A stretch of 64,000 nucleotides of DNA, taken from Azospirillum tabaci. GTDB taxonomy: Bacteria; Pseudomonadota; Alphaproteobacteria; Azospirillales; Azospirillaceae. Under the pieces are notes generated by a model. The model had not been told where the DNA came from. It saw nothing but the letters and a program-made list of their open reading frames with translations, and did no database searches. A program made the translations under genes and the position numbers. The DNA lies in NCBI RefSeq assembly GCF_014596085.1, contig NZ_JACCJY010000007.1, forward strand, positions 62,001 to 126,000, in the 5' to 3' direction. Shown here piece by piece: positions 32,218 to 40,400 of this stretch (within the stretch, counting starts at the first letter, position 1; each line of letters opens with the position of its first letter).

Positions 32218-33174
32218 CTAGGCGCCCGCAGCGGGCGCGCGGCGGTTCACCAGCCAGATGCCGGCGCAGACCAGCAGCATCGCCGCGGCGAGGCTCGCGC
32301 TGACCCGCTCGCCCAGCAGCAGGGCGCCGGACAGCACGCCGAACAGTGGCGTCAAGAAGGTGAAGGCCGACAGGCGGGCCGCCGGGTAGCGGGCAATCAG
32401 CCAGAACCAGGCGAGGTAGGAGGCGAAGGCCACCACCACGATCTGGAAGGCGAGGCAGGCCAGCGCCAGCGGGCCGGGCGCGGTTACCCCCGCCTCGCCC
32501 ATCAGCAGCGAGGCCACCGGCATCACCGCCCCGGACACGGCGAGCTGGTAGAACAGCACCTTGGTCGAGCTGGCCCGGACCAGCCGGCTGCCCTTGATTA
32601 CCAACGTGGTGGCCGCCCACAGCACCGCCGCCGCCAGCACCATCAGATCGCCGATCATCTCGCGGTTCGTCGGCAGGCGCAGCCCGTCGGCGAAGGCCAC
32701 CGCCACCCCGATGAAGGCGCAGGCCAGCCCGGCCGCCTGGACGCCGCGCATCCGTTCCCCCGGCAGCAGCAGATGCGCCCCGACCGACACCAGGAAGGGG
32801 GCGGTGTAGAGGAACAGGATGCTGCGCGACACCGTGGTGTAGGACAGCCCGGCATAGACCAGCAGGAACTCCCCGGCGAACAGCAGCCCGGCCAGCAGGC
32901 CCAGCCCCAGCGTGCCATCCCGCTCGAACAGGCGCATGCCGCGCAGCGCCGCCCAGGCCCACAGCAGCGCCAGCGCGCCCAGCGAGCGCAGCCCGCCCTG
33001 GAGCACCGGCGAGAATCCGGTCATGGCGACCTTGATGGCGACCTGCTGCAGGCCCCAGAGCAGGCAGAGCAGGACCAGCGTGGCGGAGGCGGCGCCGTCC
33101 AGCTCCGCGCGGCGTTCGGTCATGGCGATGGCGGTCATGATGATGGCTGCGGCGGCGCGGCGGTCCACCGCCAT
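32218..33174 (-). CDS. EamA/DMT-family transporter
   Basis: 318 residues with about ten transmembrane helices in two EamA halves (first half starts LVLLCLLWGLQQVAIKVAMTGFSP; second LVLAAAVLWAATTLVIKGSR). Members export amino acids or other small metabolites. Start choice is open: ATG 33174 is used here. GTG 33180 has the better-spaced GGAGG, and ATG 33138 or 33123 would also keep all helices. The SDR gene follows after 73 bases. Confidence 0.85.
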   Translation of the reverse strand: MAVDRRAAAAIIMTAIAMTERRAELDGAASATLVLLCLLWGLQQVAIKVAMTGFSPVLQGGLRSLGALALLWAWAALRGMRLFERDGTLGLGLLAGLLFAGEFLLVYAGLSYTTVSRSILFLYTAPFLVSVGAHLLLPGERMRGVQAAGLACAFIGVAVAFADGLRLPTNREMIGDLMVLAAAVLWAATTLVIKGSRLVRASSTKVLFYQLAVSGAVMPVASLLMGEAGVTAPGPLALACLAFQIVVVAFASYLAWFWLIARYPAARLSAFTFLTPLFGVLSGALLLGERVSASLAAAMLLVCAGIWLVNRRAPAAGA

Positions 33175-33438
33175 CCCCACCGCACGTCCTCCCGGTTTTT
33201 CTTCCTTCGTCGTGCAGAATGGGACGGCACCGGGAAGCCGGTCAACGAACGCCTGCGAAGGGCAGACCCGCGCGGACCCGGTGGCCGGGACGGACTTTTG
33301 TGCAATGCGGTACGCAGGCATGCCCATAATGCGCAGCTCACCGCCGCCCCGAGGTTCATATTGAACGGGCAATCGACGGCGCCGCCTCTGCGGCACCCAC
33401 CCCTTCCACAGCAAATCAACACCGGAAAAGGAACGGAC

Positions 33439-33621
33439 GTGATCCACAAGATCATGGACAAGATCGACCGCGTCATCGCCCAGAAACGCGAGAGCGGCGA
33501 GCTTGATGCTTGGCTTTCCAACGGCATGGCACGCCGTTACTGCCAGGAACTGACGGCGTCACAGAAGCACTATTACCCCGCCCTGCTGCTGTATGTGGAA
33601 CGGCACGCCGGGATCGGGTGA
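33439..33621 (+). CDS. Small hypothetical protein
   Basis: 60 residues from GTG 33439, with AAGGA six bases upstream; ATG 33454 is an alternative. The sequence (IMDKIDRVIAQKRESGELDAWLSNGMARRYCQELTASQKHYYPALLLYVERHAGIG) is amphipathic with one Cys and no signal peptide. I do not recognise the family. It stands alone between divergent and convergent neighbours. Confidence 0.6.
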   Translation: MIHKIMDKIDRVIAQKRESGELDAWLSNGMARRYCQELTASQKHYYPALLLYVERHAGIG

Positions 33622-33629
33622 GGCGGTGC

Positions 33630-33926
33630 TCACTCCGCCGCTTTGACCAACGGCCCCTCCAGTTCCAACCGGCGGGCGCGCAGGGTGGCGAGCTTCGTTT
33701 CCAGCTTGCGGATTTTCTTGTCGAGCTTTTTCGCCCGCTTGCCATCCTTCTTGGAGACGGTGCCGCCGCGCGCGGCGATGCGGGCGTTGATCGCCGCCTT
33801 CGTCTCGTCCGGCAGGCGTTTCCAGTGCCTGACCTCCGCGCGGGTGCGGAAGCAGCCGATGCAGCGGTCCGCCGCGTCGTAGCGGCAGAGCTTCGTGCAG
33901 GGATTGCGGGTGTGGTGCGTGCTCAT
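33630..33926 (-). CDS. DUF1289 protein with basic coiled-coil tail
   Basis: 98 residues. The N-terminal DUF1289 zinc-binding-like motif has C10, C14, C22 and C25 (NPCTKLCRYDAADRCIGCFRT), followed by the family W (HWKRLPDETKAAINARI). The C-terminal 40 residues are Lys/Arg-rich and helical (KKDGKRAKKLDKKIRKLETKLATLRARRLELEG), longer than in typical 60-70 residue members. Function unknown; such proteins often lie near Fe-S or metabolic genes. Confidence 0.82.
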   Translation of the reverse strand: MSTHHTRNPCTKLCRYDAADRCIGCFRTRAEVRHWKRLPDETKAAINARIAARGGTVSKKDGKRAKKLDKKIRKLETKLATLRARRLELEGPLVKAAE

Positions 33927-34016
33927 AGCGCCATAGGATGGGTGCGGCAGCGGCGAAGGGAAAGCCCCCGCCACCCCGTCCTGCGGACGATTCTCAAAAA
34001 AGCGGGTCTCCGTTAA

Positions 34017-34361
34017 TCAGGGTGTCACGCGCCCGGACAGGCAGGAGGCCCGCGCCCGCCCGTCCACCGCCGCCGCCGCGGCGCCCGCAGTCCCCTCCCC
34101 GCCGTAAAGCGCGGCGGGAAGCGGACGGCCCGTGGCCTCGCCCTCCTTGCGGTGCCAGGACAGGATGCAGGAGCACACCCGCACCGCCGCCTCGGTGGAG
34201 CCGGTGTTCTGCGCCGCAAAGGGGCTGGCCTCGCAGGCTGCCAGGAAATCCCGGTTCGCGTCGGTCCTCCCACCGTCCGGCGGGTCGCCGCTGAAGACCA
34301 GCAACGCTGCCAAGCACGCGAAGAAGAACACGAACAGCAGCGAACGCGGGTTGCGGAACAC
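34017..34361 (-). CDS. Hypothetical protein with N-terminal membrane or signal segment
   Basis: 114 residues. A strongly hydrophobic N-terminus (LLFVFFFACLAALLVF, residues 8-23) is followed by a small domain with Cys residues in AACEASPF and VRVCSCILSW. This is reminiscent of small periplasmic proteins with paired cysteines. Sixteen bases separate its start from the upstream chemoreceptor stop, so co-transcription is likely. Family not recognised. Confidence 0.6.
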   Translation of the reverse strand: MFRNPRSLLFVFFFACLAALLVFSGDPPDGGRTDANRDFLAACEASPFAAQNTGSTEAAVRVCSCILSWHRKEGEATGRPLPAALYGGEGTAGAAAAAVDGRARASCLSGRVTP

Positions 34362-34377
34362 GGGCCGTCCCTTCCCT

Positions 34378-36066
34378 TCAGGCCGAGCGGATCTGCCGCA
34401 GGAACGCCCCGGCCTGCTCGCGCAGGGCCAGCGCCTGCCGGCCGAGATCGGCGGCGGCGGAGCGCACCTCCGACGCCATGGTGCCGGTTTCGTGCGCGGA
34501 GTCCGACACGTCGCGGACGCTGCGGGTCACCTCCGACGTGCGGTCGGCGGCGCGCTGGACGCTGCGGGCGATCTCGCCGGTGGTGGCGTTCTGACGGTCG
34601 GCGGACTCGGCGATGCGGCTCACCAGATCGTTGACCGCGACCACCGTGCGCCCGATGCCCCCGATGGCCGTCACCGCGCTGCCGGTCACCGCCTGGATCT
34701 CCGCGACCTGCTGGGCGATCTCGTCGGTCGCCTTGGCCGTCTGGTTGGCGAGGCCCTTCACCTCGTTGGCGACGACGGCGAAGCCCTTGCCGGCCTCCCC
34801 CGCCCGCGCCGCCTCGATGGTCGCGTTCAGGGCCAGCAGGTTGGTCTGCGCGGCGATGCTCTGGATCAGCGTCACCACCTCTCCGATCTTGCCGGCGGCC
34901 GCGGCGAGCCCTTCGACCGTGTGGTTGGTGCGCTCCACCTCCTCCACCGCGTTGCGAACCATGCGAGAGGACTCGTCGATCTGGCGGGACACCTCGACGA
35001 TGGAGGCCGTCAGCTCCTCGGTGGCGCCGGCCACGGTCCGCACGTCGTCGCTGGCCTCGCCCGCAGCACCGCTGACCGCGGCGGCCTGCCCGCTGCTGCT
35101 CTCGGCAATGCCATGCAGGCGCTGGGCGTTGGATTCGAGCTGAGCCGTGGTGGCGCTCAGCGTCTCGACGACGCTCAGCATCGTCCCTTCGAAGTTGCGG
35201 GCGACGGAGTCCAGCGCGTCGCGGCGGTCCCGTTCGGCGCGGGCGCGCTCCTCCGCCTGGGCGGCGTCGAGCCGGGCGACCCGCTGCGCGTTCTCCTTGA
35301 AGACGCTCAGCGCCTGAGCCATGCCGCCGATCTCGTCCTTGCGGCCCAGCGCCGGCACGGCGACCGACAGGTTCCCCGTCGCCAGCTGCTCCATGGCGCC
35401 GCGCATGGCGGACAGCGGCCGGAAGATGCGCCGTGACAGCAGCAGGCAACCGCCGGCCACCAGGAGCGTCACCACCGCGCCAAGCCCGCCGATCATCGTC
35501 TGGGTGTCACGGATCGGGGCGAAGAACTCCGCCTTCGGCACACCGACATAGAGCACGCCCACCACCGTGCCGGACCGGTCCTTGATCGGGTCGTAGGCGG
35601 TGTAGAAGGGAACGCCCAGGATGTCGGCCTGCCCGCGGTATGGCTCGCCCCGGACCAACACCGAATCATAGACCGGCCCCTTGGCCAGCTTGGTACCGAT
35701 GGCGCGCCCACCATCCGGCTTCTGGACGTTGGTGGTGACCCGCGTGTCGCCCATGAACAGCGTGGCGGTGCCGCCGACCAGCGTCTTCACCCGATCCACC
35801 GGCTCGAAGAAACCGTTCAGAGCCCGGTCGCCGGCGTAAAGCGTGCCATCGCGAACGCTGATGTCGCGCCCGTACTGGTTCAGCACGTCCCAGGCGACGC
35901 GCATGTTGGTTTCCTGCCGCTCGACCGCCATGCGCTCCGCGTAGCGGCTCAGCAACGTCTCGTTGACGGCAAACGTGACGCTCGTCAACAGCACCAACCC
36001 ACCGACACACAGCGACACCGTCTTGCCCGAAAGCGACAGCGAGCCGACCCCCGTCAGCAATCCCAT
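34378..36066 (-). CDS. Methyl-accepting chemotaxis protein, single Cache-HAMP-MCP
   Basis: 562-residue transmembrane chemoreceptor. TM1 lies near 13-34, a Cache sensor ([22 protein letters not shown] ... [25 protein letters not shown]) follows, then TM2 near 190-210, HAMP, and a signalling domain with intact tip [20 protein letters not shown]. It ends at LRQIRSA without a PilZ domain, unlike the other receptors here. Its Cache sequence is close to that of the receptor at 14632-16626, so the two may detect related ligands. Divergent from mntP. Confidence 0.92.
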   Translation of the reverse strand: MGLLTGVGSLSLSGKTVSLCVGGLVLLTSVTFAVNETLLSRYAERMAVERQETNMRVAWDVLNQYGRDISVRDGTLYAGDRALNGFFEPVDRVKTLVGGTATLFMGDTRVTTNVQKPDGGRAIGTKLAKGPVYDSVLVRGEPYRGQADILGVPFYTAYDPIKDRSGTVVGVLYVGVPKAEFFAPIRDTQTMIGGLGAVVTLLVAGGCLLLSRRIFRPLSAMRGAMEQLATGNLSVAVPALGRKDEIGGMAQALSVFKENAQRVARLDAAQAEERARAERDRRDALDSVARNFEGTMLSVVETLSATTAQLESNAQRLHGIAESSSGQAAAVSGAAGEASDDVRTVAGATEELTASIVEVSRQIDESSRMVRNAVEEVERTNHTVEGLAAAAGKIGEVVTLIQSIAAQTNLLALNATIEAARAGEAGKGFAVVANEVKGLANQTAKATDEIAQQVAEIQAVTGSAVTAIGGIGRTVVAVNDLVSRIAESADRQNATTGEIARSVQRAADRTSEVTRSVRDVSDSAHETGTMASEVRSAAADLGRQALALREQAGAFLRQIRSA

Positions 36067-36231
36067 GGCGAACCCCCACGCCCAATCTTGCCCATCAAAT
36101 CGAAGCGTTTCGCACCCCTACGAACCGCACCGGCATAAAGGCGTCAGAGGCTCTTAACAAATCCTTCCGCGGCGCACCATGCTCCACGCATGGCGATGCT
36201 CGACAGGCGCTTCTTTAGAGTGATTCAAATA

Positions 36232-36253
36232 TATATGAACAGCTGTTCATATA
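36232..36253. promoter_or_regulatory. 22-bp perfect palindrome, probable operator or activator site for mntP
   Basis: Half-site TATATGAACAG is followed directly by its exact reverse complement. It sits two bases before a TTGACA -35 element. That position fits a site for an activator or for a repressor that blocks polymerase. In enterobacteria mntP is activated by MntR; whether this is an MntR, Fur-family or TetR-family site here is unknown. Confidence 0.7.
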
Positions 36254-36255
36254 GA

Positions 36256-36284
36256 TTGACACCCACACTTACCGGCGTTAGGGT
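36256..36284 (+). promoter_or_regulatory. Predicted mntP promoter
   Basis: TTGACA at 36256-36261, 17-base spacer, TAGGGT at 36279-36284. Transcription would begin near 36291, a few bases before the riboswitch P1 stem, which supports the assignment. Confidence 0.6.
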
Positions 36285-36293
36285 CCGCCTCGT

Positions 36294-36490
36294 CATTGGG
36301 GAGTAGCCACCCTCCAGCGAGAGGGGCGCGCGCCAACAGACTCGGGACCTTCCTGCATCAGGGCGTCCCGTGGCGCGTGCGGCAGCCGGACACCGTCCGG
36401 CCGGTTCGGCAAGACCGATGGTGCGGACGCTCCCGAAGGCCAACCGGGCGTAGCCGTGCTATCGCGTTCGTTTGGCCGGAGCCTGTTGCC
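36294..36490 (+). ncRNA. yybP-ykoY-type manganese riboswitch with translational expression platform
   Basis: The aptamer (36294-36420) begins CATTGG-GGAGTAGCC and ends GGCAAGACCGATG. The ends pair as P1 (36294-36299 with 36415-36420), and GGGGAGTAG and GCAAGACC are the conserved elements of this class, which binds Mn2+. Downstream, GCTCC (36429-36433) pairs with GGAGC (36478-36482), and GGCCAA (36438-36443) with TTGGCC (36472-36477), leaving a four-base bulge. This stem buries the GGAG ribosome site of mntP, nine bases before its ATG. Expected behaviour is that Mn2+ binding frees the site and raises MntP synthesis. Confidence 0.85.
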
Positions 36491-37054
36491 ATGTTCGGTG
36501 CGACCTCCCTCGTCCTCGCCGTCAGCCTTTCCATGGACAGCTTCGCTGCGGCGTTGGGCCGCGGTGCCGTTCAGAAGCGTCCCGGCCTGTCCGAGGCGTT
36601 GCGGGTCGGCTTCGCCTTTGGCGCCTGCCAGCTATCGATGGCCTCCATCGGCTGGGCGGTGGGTTCGGCCTTCGCCGGCTTCGTCCAGGCGATCGACCAC
36701 TGGATCGCCTTCGGCCTGCTGCTGCTGATCGGCGGCTCGATGATCCGCAACGCGCTCGCCGGGGAAGAGGACGACGAGGCGGCGGCCACCCGGTCGGGCT
36801 GGCTGGCCCTGCTGACCGTGGCGGTGGCGACCAGCATCGACGCCAGCGCGGTGGGGGTCGGCCTCGCCATGGCGGACGTGAACATCGCGGTGACCGGCAG
36901 CCTGATCGGCGTGGTCACCTTCCTGATGGGCTTCGGCGGCGTCCTGCTGGGCCGGGCCGCCGGCCCGCTGCTGGGCCGTCGGGCCGAACTGATCGGCGGC
37001 CTCGGCCTGCTCGCCATCGGCACCAAGATCCTGGTCGAGCACACTCTGCTGTAA
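36491..37054 (+). CDS. mntP: Manganese efflux pump MntP
   Basis: 187-residue inner-membrane exporter, the standard MntP length, that lowers cytoplasmic Mn2+. Two inverted halves carry the signature Asp motifs SLSMDSFAAALGRG and ATSIDASAVGVGLA, and about six helices are visible. The start is ATG 36491, nine bases after GGAG; earlier in-frame starts fall inside the riboswitch and are rejected. Upstream it has its own promoter, a palindrome and a manganese riboswitch, an unusually complete regulatory set. Confidence 0.95.
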   Translation: MFGATSLVLAVSLSMDSFAAALGRGAVQKRPGLSEALRVGFAFGACQLSMASIGWAVGSAFAGFVQAIDHWIAFGLLLLIGGSMIRNALAGEEDDEAAATRSGWLALLTVAVATSIDASAVGVGLAMADVNIAVTGSLIGVVTFLMGFGGVLLGRAAGPLLGRRAELIGGLGLLAIGTKILVEHTLL

Positions 37055-37080
37055 CGCCCAACCTTCAGCGGTCGCCGTCC

Positions 37081-37533
37081 TCAGGCGGCGACAGCGTGGA
37101 TGGTGTGGCCGGCGGCCGCCGCGGCAACCGTTTGGGCGAGCAGGCCCGGGCGCTCCTGAACCCGGTCGCAGACGGCGCTGAAATCGATGGACAGTGCCCG
37201 TTCTCCGCGGTCGCTCAGTTCGCCGCAGCGTCGCCCAGCGTGCTCCAGGGTCGCCGCGGCGGCCCGGATGACCCCGGCCCCAATCTTCAACCGGCTGGCC
37301 CGCGCGGCCTCGGCAATGCGCGGCTCGTTCTGCGCCAGCCAGTGGGACAGCCCTTGCGCGGCCAGCGCGAACTCCCGCTCCAGCGACGCCGGGTCGCACA
37401 GCACCGCGCCGTTGGGCAGATGCAGCCGGCCGTTGGCCGACGGGAGCGACAACGCCGCCGCGATGATCGCGGAGGCCAGTTCCTGCCCGGAAAAGGGCGT
37501 CGTCATACTATCGCTCATCATGCAGGCGTTCAT
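37081..37533 (-). CDS. Hypothetical protein
   Basis: 150 residues, soluble, Ala-rich and mostly helical. It begins MNACMMSDSMTTPFSGQELASAIIAAALSLP and contains LPNGAVLCDPASLEREFALAAQGLSHWLAQNEPRI. A GGAGAG about eight bases before ATG 37533 supports this start. No motif is recognised. Convergent with mntP; a 7-bp GC hairpin (about 37071-37093) overlaps its stop. Confidence 0.6.
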   Translation of the reverse strand: MNACMMSDSMTTPFSGQELASAIIAAALSLPSANGRLHLPNGAVLCDPASLEREFALAAQGLSHWLAQNEPRIAEAARASRLKIGAGVIRAAAATLEHAGRRCGELSDRGERALSIDFSAVCDRVQERPGLLAQTVAAAAAGHTIHAVAA

Positions 37534-37582
37534 CGGTTCGCTCTCCAGCAGGACCCGGCGCCCAGTCAGGGCACGGACAATG

Positions 37583-37951
37583 TCAGGGCACGGACAGTTG
37601 CGCGCGGGCCATGCCGCCGTGCAGCGTGTCGAAGCAGACCACGCACTCCGGCGAGTCGGCGATGTAGGCCAGAACGTCCGCGTAGGGGCCGTCGATGTGG
37701 ATGAGTTCCGCCCCGCGATCCTCGGTCGGCCCCCGGCTGTGGGTGATCGTCAGCATGTCCATGCGCGGACCGCGCCCGCCGGTGGTCGCTGCCAGCACCG
37801 CGGCCCGCTGCCGATGATCAGACTGCCGATGATCAGACTGCCGGTGATCGGGGCGCAGGGCGACCACGACGCCGGCGGGAGCGGCATCGTCGGCGCCGCG
37901 GACGGCGTTCGGGCGGCTTCCGGGACGGACGGCGGAAAGGGTCTTGACCAT
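37583..37951 (-). CDS. Hypothetical protein with short SDHRQ repeats
   Basis: 122 residues from ATG 37951, with GAGG about seven bases upstream. The N-terminal part is variable and includes a run of DHRQ/SDHRQ encoded by a 15-bp tandem repeat. The C-terminal part (LTITHSRGPTEDRGAELIHIDGPYADVLAYIADSPECVVCFDTLHGGMARAQLSVP) looks like the conserved domain, with a CVVC pair. Its stop lies 49 bases before the next minus-strand gene. Family not recognised. Confidence 0.55.
   Translation of the reverse strand: MVKTLSAVRPGSRPNAVRGADDAAPAGVVVALRPDHRQSDHRQSDHRQRAAVLAATTGGRGPRMDMLTITHSRGPTEDRGAELIHIDGPYADVLAYIADSPECVVCFDTLHGGMARAQLSVP
37808..37852. repeat. 15-bp tandem repeat, three copies
   Basis: CTGCCGATGATCAGA twice (37808-37822, 37823-37837), then a diverged third copy (37838-37852). 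It encodes repeated SDHRQ on the minus strand, and a unit gain or loss would stay in frame. Confidence 0.85.
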
Positions 37952-38230
37952 GGCGCACCTCAAGGGCTCGGGCTGGCGATACGGACGAACTGGCTTGGCG
38001 GAAGGGGCGGACAATCGCCCCGCCTCACTGTTGGTATACCGTATCCCAGAACAATCTTAGCTTCAAGAGCGATTTCGCGAAATTTTCATCCCGCTCCGCA
38101 GCAAGACATCCTTTGACCCCAAAGCCCGGGCGGCTTTTCCGCAGGGAGGAAAAGCGAAGGCTCCGCACTGGACAGACGGGCGTGGCCGTGGTCAGAGGAT
38201 AGGGTCGGTCACTGTCACGGGAATCGGTCC

Positions 38231-38920
38231 ATGGACCCGGTCGCCACTTCCGTCATCCTCGTCCACGGCGCCTTCGCCGACGGCTCCGCCTGGAGCCGCG
38301 TGATCCCCCTGCTCCAAGCCCAGGGGCTGGAGGCGATCGCCGTGCAGAATCCGCTGACCTCGCTGGACGAGGATGTCGCCCACGTCCAGCGCGCGATCGA
38401 CCGCGCCAAGGGGCCGGTGGTGCTGGTCGGCCATTCCTGGGGCGGGGCGGTGATCACCCAGATCGGGAATCAGGACAAGGTGAAGTCGCTGGTCTATGTG
38501 GCGGCCTTCGCGCCGGGGATCGGCCAGTCGCCGAACGACACGCTGAAGCCCTTCCCGCCCTCGCCTGGCCTGTCCAGCGTGTCCATGGACCGTGCCGGCT
38601 ATCTGCATTTGTCGGCGGAGAGCCTGGCGGCGAACTTCGCCCAGGATGTGCCGGCGGCGGAGGCGGCGCTGCTGGCCGCGACGCAGGGGCCGGTCCATGC
38701 CGGCTGTTTCCGCACGCGGGTGACCGCCGCGGCGTGGGAACACAAGCCGTCCTGGTACGTCGTCGCCAGCGAGGACCGGATGCTTCCCCCGGCCTTCCTG
38801 CGGGCGACCGCCGAGCGCATCGGCGCGCGGACGGTGGAGGTCGGGGCCAGCCACATCCCGCACGCCTCCCGGCCCGACGCAGTGGCGGCGGTCATCATCG
38901 AGGCGGCGGGCGCCCGCTGA
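38231..38920 (+). CDS. Alpha/beta-fold hydrolase (esterase-like)
   Basis: 229 residues. Oxyanion region HGAF near residue 12, nucleophile S69 in GHSWGG, probable acid in ASEDRML and His in SHIPHAS near the C-terminus. The pattern SVILVHGAFADGSAWSRVIPLLQAQG is that of the plant-SABP/EstC-like group of small cytoplasmic esterases. Single gene with its own upstream region; substrate unknown. Confidence 0.88.
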   Translation: MDPVATSVILVHGAFADGSAWSRVIPLLQAQGLEAIAVQNPLTSLDEDVAHVQRAIDRAKGPVVLVGHSWGGAVITQIGNQDKVKSLVYVAAFAPGIGQSPNDTLKPFPPSPGLSSVSMDRAGYLHLSAESLAANFAQDVPAAEAALLAATQGPVHAGCFRTRVTAAAWEHKPSWYVVASEDRMLPPAFLRATAERIGARTVEVGASHIPHASRPDAVAAVIIEAAGAR

Positions 38921-38957
38921 CGGGCACCCGACCGCTCCCGGTTACGGCTTCACGGCA

Positions 38958-39155
38958 TCATCCGGCGGCGCAGCAGCAGGCGGGCTCCGGATCGGACTCG
39001 TCGTCGTTCGCGGCAAGGCAGCCGTGCGCGGTGCCCAGCAGGCGGTGAAGATAGTCGTTCCACAGCGACCCGCAGGCCGGGGCCGGCAGCGGCTGAGCGG
39101 ACGGCGTCGGCGACAAGTCCAGCGGAGGCGGTTCCGCGTGCCGGTCGAAGATCAT
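38958..39155 (-). CDS. Small protein with a C-terminal Cys-Cys-Cys motif
   Basis: 65 residues. GGAGGAG lies six to seven bases before ATG 39155, a very strong ribosome site, so the longer upstream frame is rejected. The protein runs MIFDRHAEPPPLDLSPTPSA, contains a conserved-looking core (CGSLWNDYLHRLLGTAHGCLAAND) and ends DPEPACCCAAG. The triple Cys could bind metal or be lipidated or oxidised. No homologous family is recognised. Confidence 0.6.
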   Translation of the reverse strand: MIFDRHAEPPPLDLSPTPSAQPLPAPACGSLWNDYLHRLLGTAHGCLAANDDESDPEPACCCAAG

Positions 39156-39423
39156 GGGCGTCTCCTCCAAAATGCCACCCACCGACCGGCGGGCGTCGGC
39201 GCTTGCTGCGCTCTGATGCGCGCCACGATAGCGGAAGTCGGTATCCTGCACAGCCTGTTCGAAAGCCACCCCACCTCCGGCATAGAGGCCGTCATAGGAG
39301 ATGGATCGGCTGGTCAGGCCCATCATAGGCACCCATAGCTGTGCCGTGACGCCAAGCCCTCCCGCCTGTTGATGGGGCGCGAAGCTGCATCGACACGGAC
39401 ACCGATTAGGAGAGAGGCGCGTC

Positions 39424-40257
39424 ATGGCGAATCTTCAGAACATCCTCGGCACCCTTCTGGCGACCGGCATGGGAGGGCACAGCCGCAGGAGCCCCCAGGA
39501 TCTGGGGTCGATCCTGAACCGGTCGGGGATGGGCTCAGGACCGGCGATGCACGCCCGTGGCGGCATGGGCGTCGGCCCCATGGCCGGGCTGGGCGCGCTG
39601 GCCTACCTCGCCTACCGCGCCTATCAGGAGCGGCAGCAGAACATGCCACCGTCGGGACCGTCATCCGGGCAGCCGTCCTCCGGTCAGGCGCCGGCCCGCT
39701 CCGGGCAGCCGGGGACCAGCCCGTGGGGGGCGCCGCCGTCCGGTTCGGGCAACACGCCGGGGGGCATCCTCGGCGGCATCCTCGGTGGAGCCGGCGCTTC
39801 CGGCGGCGGATCGCTGGGCGAGCGGCTGTCCCAGGTCTTCCAGCAGCGCACCGCTCCCCCGACCGACGCCACCCCGTCGGGATCGGGCGAAGGAGCGTTC
39901 CCGGAACTTGCCATGGAGGACCAGCATGCCCTGCTGCTGATCCGCGCGATGATCGCCGCCGCCAACGCCGACGGCGAGATTTCCGCGGCGGAGCGCCAGC
40001 GCGTCATGTCCGCCCTGGACGAGGCCGGCGGGGGCCCGGAGGAACGGCAGATCGTGGAACGGGAACTGTCCCAGCCGCAATCGCTCGACTCGCTGGTCCG
40101 CTCCGTCACCGATCCGGACATGGCGGAGCAGGTCTATCTGGCCTCGCTGATGGCGGTGGACCGCGATCATGAGGCGGAACGCGCCTATCTCACCTACCTC
40201 GCCACCCGCCTGAAGATCGCCCCGCAACGCGCCGAGCAGCTCAACCAGGCGGCGTGA
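39424..40257 (+). CDS. DUF533/TerB-like protein (YebE family)
   Basis: 277 residues. Gly/Met-rich N-terminus with a hydrophobic segment (MGVGPMAGLGALAYLAYRAYQE), a Pro/Ser/Gly linker (about 75-145), and a C-terminal helical TerB-like domain (DQHALLLIRAMIAAANADGEISAAERQRVMSALDEAG) with the acidic DGEIS stretch of this fold. AGGAGAG precedes the ATG. YebE-type proteins are envelope-stress induced; exact role unknown. A strong terminator follows. Confidence 0.85.
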   Translation: MANLQNILGTLLATGMGGHSRRSPQDLGSILNRSGMGSGPAMHARGGMGVGPMAGLGALAYLAYRAYQERQQNMPPSGPSSGQPSSGQAPARSGQPGTSPWGAPPSGSGNTPGGILGGILGGAGASGGGSLGERLSQVFQQRTAPPTDATPSGSGEGAFPELAMEDQHALLLIRAMIAAANADGEISAAERQRVMSALDEAGGGPEERQIVERELSQPQSLDSLVRSVTDPDMAEQVYLASLMAVDRDHEAERAYLTYLATRLKIAPQRAEQLNQAA

Positions 40258-40270
40258 CCGCTCCAACCGC

Positions 40271-40307
40271 AAAGCCCCCTCCCGCCGCCGTGCGGAAGGG
40301 GGCTTTT
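40271..40307 (+). terminator. Intrinsic terminator after the DUF533 gene
   Basis: 10-bp stem AAAGCCCCCT (40271-40280) with AGGGGGCTTT (40297-40306) and T-run 40304-40307, starting 14 bases after the stop. The A-run on the left arm could also serve the opposite strand. Confidence 0.85.
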
Positions 40308-40400
40308 CATTGACCGCAGCCTGTTGACCGCACGCTCTTGACCCCACGGCCACAATCGGCGCAGGGTCTTGTCCCTATCTCCGCCACCGGGACCAACACC

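Noticed and set aside
36296-36490. N-terminal extension of mntP by 65 codons
   Set aside because: The extension lies in the riboswitch, and MntP proteins are normally about 188 residues, which matches the start at 36491.
38958-39425. 155-codon minus-strand frame covering the Cys-tail small protein
   Set aside because: The strong GGAGGAG sits before the internal ATG 39155, and the upstream extension has no features and overlaps the next gene's leader.
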